DNA of 64,000 nucleotides, from the NCBI GenBank assembly GCA_964057225.1, contig OZ059896.1:16008501-16072500 (forward strand), read 5' to 3'. Shown here piece by piece: positions 60,381 through 64,000 of this stretch; position 1 is the first letter of the stretch, and every line of letters begins with the position of its first letter. Made by a program: the position numbers and the translations under genes. The notes beneath the pieces are model-generated. The model was not told the DNA's origin, searched no databases, and saw only the letters and a program-made list of their open reading frames with translations. Source of the stretch: Auanema rhodensis. Lineage: Eukaryota; Nematoda; Chromadorea; Rhabditida; Rhabditidae.

Positions 60381-62187
60381 AACAATTATTAATATTTGTA
60401 TAAAATATATGTAAATAATAATTCTTTTATAACATTTCAAATCAAATTCATACATGAACATTATAAATAACCATTACATATTCAAACTTGAGGTTTCGAT
60501 GTTCATTCATCACATAAGCTGATTAACATATCTGTGCGTAAAACCCACGTGAAGTAGATCGTATGTCATTAGCATACCGTCAATAGCGCACGTGATGTTG
60601 ACGTAACATTAGCTCTTCCGGCAATTCAGTGAGGCCTGATGCAGACGCACAGAACGGTTGCATTCCGCTGTGCGCTCATCAACGAATCTAGCGGTTCAAT
60701 AGGCCTAATAAACTTCAATAAAAACCTACCACGAAGGTGTGTGTGGAAATCTTTGTCAATTTTATTCAAATATTTTGGTGCGTGAAACCGATTTCAGAAC
60801 TTTCCAAGTTTTATCTATGTGAGGATTTCGTGATTCTCTCAGCGTATATTCAGTAATCTGTAGTTTATTTGGATAAGAATTATATTAAATAGTTATATAA
60901 TACACAATAATAACTTATTGAAATTGTGATCGATGTAATTCATCTTTTTCAAACACCAGAGTATGAACTACAAGATAACCTGAATATGAATTTTATGTTT
61001 GAGTAATCTCCCCAAACTCTTGAAAACAATTTATGAGATCAATAATCATAGATATATGAGAAGTTATACTAAGATATATTACTATTAACTATTCTTAACT
61101 ATGTATTTTAGATGTTATAATAAGATTTGACAAAGCAGGTTGTCATTCAATTGATTCCTGGTAGTTGAAGTTGTTATGATGAAACTGACAGTTTCAACGA
61201 TGAATAAGTTTTACGAACGACATACATCTGGTCAATATTGCCGTGAAGCCACTGCCATTGATTCGAACTTATGTTGACAGATGTTTATCGCCTAGTTTAT
61301 TTTTTACTTTTGACCAATAATATGAATCCATATATTATATGCAGATTTGTGATGTTTATGAAAATCTTGTAAGACAAATCGTCATTCAAACATAAAAATA
61401 GTGAAAAAAACCGTTGTTTTGTGATGAAAAACATTAAAAAACGGTAAAATAGAACATAAACCTTTGTTTTAATAGAAAGTATATATCACAAATAATTATA
61501 ATTGCTCGTTTAGCCATTTCGACAGAACTACCGCGGACCGAATTGTCGTTTAAGGCTTTAGGTTACATAGCCAACAAGACTACTGGATTTAGGAATGTAA
61601 AAAAGCAGCTGACAGGAAACATGAGTGCTCTATTCTAAAACTGAGTATATCTACAATCGAAGACTGTATACGAGCCCGAGCATAGGCTCTATTTAAGATG
61701 ATATAGATTTATATAGGTGTGGGAATGGGTAGGTTTGCGGGGGATGGGCGACATGTTACGAAAAATGCAGCAATGTCGTGCCGCGATAGTTACTGGCAAA
61801 GTAAAAGTAGTCATATATGGAAAGCAAGGCATTCAGAACAACCTGGCAATATAACAATGGAGAAATAAACAGTTGAGGAGGACAAGAACGACTCCTGGGC
61901 GGAAGAACCACCTCAATTCGACGCATATTATGCACTGGTCAAGTTGATACTTGATACATCTGACACGACATGCTAGCACATTAAACAAGGAAACAATCAC
62001 AGGTTCTGCTTACAAATAGGCACTATTTTCTGATAATTATATAAATAACTAGCTGCACTAGAAAAAGTATGAGCTTGGATATGAGACAATGACTAATAGG
62101 CACAAACGGAAGGCCGGGAATAATGAGAATATGCATTGAGAAAAGTGACTTAGTTTCATAAGGGGGTTTGTTGCAAAAACTAGCTAT
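60381..62187. other. Convergent intergenic region between dynein light chain and KCC genes
   Basis: No gene found in 1.8 kb. A locally GC-richer island at about 60540-60760 has two CACGTG sites, TTGACGTAAC (CRE-like) and an inverted repeat CGCACAG-CGG/CCG-CTGTGCG (about 60644-60672). The remainder is AT-rich, apart from a G-rich patch around 61720-61750. Confidence 0.4.
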
Positions 62188-64000
62188 TTATGAGTGAGTG
62201 GTAATGACTTCCTTTCCAGTACCACGTACGAACAGAACTCTATTGATGTTATCAGAAAGAACTTCCAAGTAGTGTACGTAATCATCAAGATCTGAATAAA
62301 GTACAGTTAAGCCAAGAACAATGTTAATGTAAGACTTACTTTCGCGACCACGTGGTGGTTTTGGTAAATTCAATAAGACCAACTGGCTGTTCAATGAATG
62401 TTCAATGATAAGCTCATTCAATCTAACAGCGGTATGCATCTTGTGAACCTATGAAAAAATTTTTAAAAGAAAAATTGAGGATAGAGATATACCTTGCTTC
62501 TATCGAGAGCTCTAAGTTTCTCCTTCTTGGTCTTTTCCTTCTTTTCTTCTTCATGCTTTTCTTCCTTGCCTCCTTCTTCGGAATCTGAACCATTGTCATT
62601 GGCCTGAGTGGTACCAGTTGGTTCATTCAAACCTCCATCCTTCTTATCATCTTCCTCATTCTTCTTCTGTTCCTTTTCACGTTGTTCGGCAAGTACCAAA
62701 GGCTAGAAATAAAAACTTGAAACAGCCGAAGCAATATCTCTAAGCTTACAGATATCTTTTTAGGGTTAGGGTGTCCATTAACAGATAAAGTGTTAGAGCG
62801 GACATCTTGCATCTGCTTCATAACCATAGTTCTTTCCTCCATGAGAAGAGTTCTTTCGAAGGCATTCTTTGAGATTTCAGGATCAGCCAATTCAACAATC
62901 TAAAAATAGTTAAGTTACCGTATTCTACAGGTTGAAATCTCACCAAAATCTTAGCATCAATACGGAGTTGGTATACATATTGTTGAAGTTCTTGTTGCAT
63001 CTTCAAGTTGTTATCACTTTCTTGGGCAATAGCGATGATACGAAGTTTACATCCTCTCCAGACCTTAGATTACAGAGGCTTACAGTGTAAACCGGGAACT
63101 AGGCAAACTAACCTTGTGTTGTTTCAAGAGGTAAGCAATCAAAAGACAGAGACCACCATCCTGAACGATCCAGTAAACATCGATGAATCCTTGAAGTTTG
63201 AAGACACTTGGGAAGTCGATAATACCCTTGGCAACCAAGAGGCACATATCCATAGCGCAAGCAGCATGAAGCTTGTCTATAGAAAACTGATTATCAGAAT
63301 ATTAATTGAAATACCATACCAGTGAAGGTGCTGTACTCAGAGTCAGAAGCTTCAGAAGCTCCACGTTCATGTACAGGCCAAGAGATAAGCATAGTATTGG
63401 GCTTGAGTCCTCCAAGACCAACGGATTGAATAAGAGTAGCAATAGAACCGTGAATTTGAGTTTCATCGTGAACAAGAGTCTTAGCAAAACCGCGAAGTCT
63501 GCATTGGTTCATATCAAAGTCCATACGAGATTTAATCTGAATATGACCAAAATTAAAATGACCAACAGAAAGCTCAATCATACCTGTTCTGCTCTCTTTC
63601 TGTCATCAGCGCTAGTTGGGTTTCCACGGATGAAAGAGGTGACAACAGTCAATCCCTTACCAGCCTTCAGTTGAGAAGCTAAGTTCAAAAGGTTCAAATA
63701 TCTGACATCAACGAGTTCCTTAGCCCATGGCATAGAAAGAATAATGAGAAGTTGTGGTCTAGAAAAAAACAAATACTCGATATACTCTAACCATATCAAT
63801 TACCTCCAGTTCTTTGGATGAGGCTCCTTATCTTCGATCTTCATCAAGGAATATTGGGCGGTAGTCAAAGCCAATCCACGGATTCCATCTCCCCATTCCT
63901 TCTTGGCTCTGTAACAGCATAAGCGGTATTATAAAATTTGAAAAATATCTGCATTACCCCTTCCATTCGACGTATTTGTAGATGAGAAGGCAGAGAGCGC
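62188..64000 (-). CDS. K-Cl cotransporter, C-terminal part (SLC12 family), cut by window edge
   Basis: Electroneutral potassium-chloride cotransporter, needed for cell volume and neuronal chloride control. Only the cytoplasmic C-terminal domain lies in the window. Visible blocks, in order: [87 protein letters not shown], a charged Lys/Glu linker (about 62510-62690), and the tail [20 protein letters not shown] ... [14 protein letters not shown], stop at 62188-62190. These match KCC (SLC12A4-7) and not NKCC proteins: the IVQDGG motif and the C-terminal VRGxGxEVIT are KCC features. Introns are short. The 5' exons with the twelve membrane helices are off the right edge. Confidence 0.92.

Noticed and set aside
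61660-61760. Possible structured RNA gene in the G-rich patch
   Set aside because: Short complementarity only (GAGCCCGAGCATAGGCTC region); no cloverleaf, snRNA or spliced-leader RNA signature.
1-64000. CRISPR arrays, operator-type prokaryotic signals, rRNA, spliced-leader RNA genes
   Set aside because: None seen; the window is eukaryotic with spliceosomal introns, and only one tRNA was found.

Overview
The window looks like nuclear DNA of a nematode, probably rhabditid or tylenchine in the broad sense; I cannot name the species. The base composition is AT-rich. Genes are compact, with many short introns of about 45-60 bp. Several start codons sit a few bases after a TTTTTAG/TTTCAG acceptor with no upstream exon, which suggests spliced-leader trans-splicing. 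The gene content is animal (UFL1, COG2, E(z), saposin-B proteins, KCC transporter), and the P450s resemble the nematode CYP33 group. Almost all genes are split into small exons, so spans below run from start codon to stop codon with introns included.

Layout. 1-1700: degraded repeat DNA (a frameshifted DUF8207-type ORF cut by the window edge, short inverted repeats, a small palindrome). 2054-8354: UFL1 and COG2 on the minus strand, possibly one operon. 8634-9190: BOD1/Shg1-like gene, plus strand. 9705-12006: PNPLA8-like calcium-independent phospholipase A2, minus. 13290-19370: long, many-exon, low-complexity gene with a CSPP1/CCDC66-like start, plus. 19842-21340: membrane-anchored short-chain dehydrogenase, plus. 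21478-28636: three minus-strand genes (GTP-type succinyl-CoA ligase beta, a divergent hexokinase, a two-domain saposin-B protein). 28637-32520: gene-poor DNA with a broken mariner transposase.

32962-44303 is the most unusual part. Two CYP33-like P450 genes and two E(z)/EZH2-type H3K27 methyltransferase genes alternate as CYP-A(+), E(z)-A(+), CYP-B(+), E(z)-B(-). Both pairs are paralogous and have diverged clearly, so a block carrying two unrelated genes may have been duplicated, with one member inverted.

44853-56505: one long minus-strand gene, or two adjacent ones, encoding a PDZ domain, a sorbin-type motif and three SH3 domains (CAP/vinexin/SORBS family), with a charged repeat between SH3-2 and SH3-3. 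57766-57836: tRNA-Gly(GCC). 59457-60380: LC8-type dynein light chain. 62188-64000: C-terminal part of a K-Cl cotransporter, cut by the right edge.

Most genes are ordinary housekeeping or structural genes with no shared pathway. The main points for follow-up are the interleaved CYP/E(z) duplication with changes in the SET pocket, the hexokinase whose nucleotide-binding loops are altered while its sugar-binding residues remain, and the PDZ-sorbin-SH3 arrangement. All family names come from reading motifs; no database search was possible.
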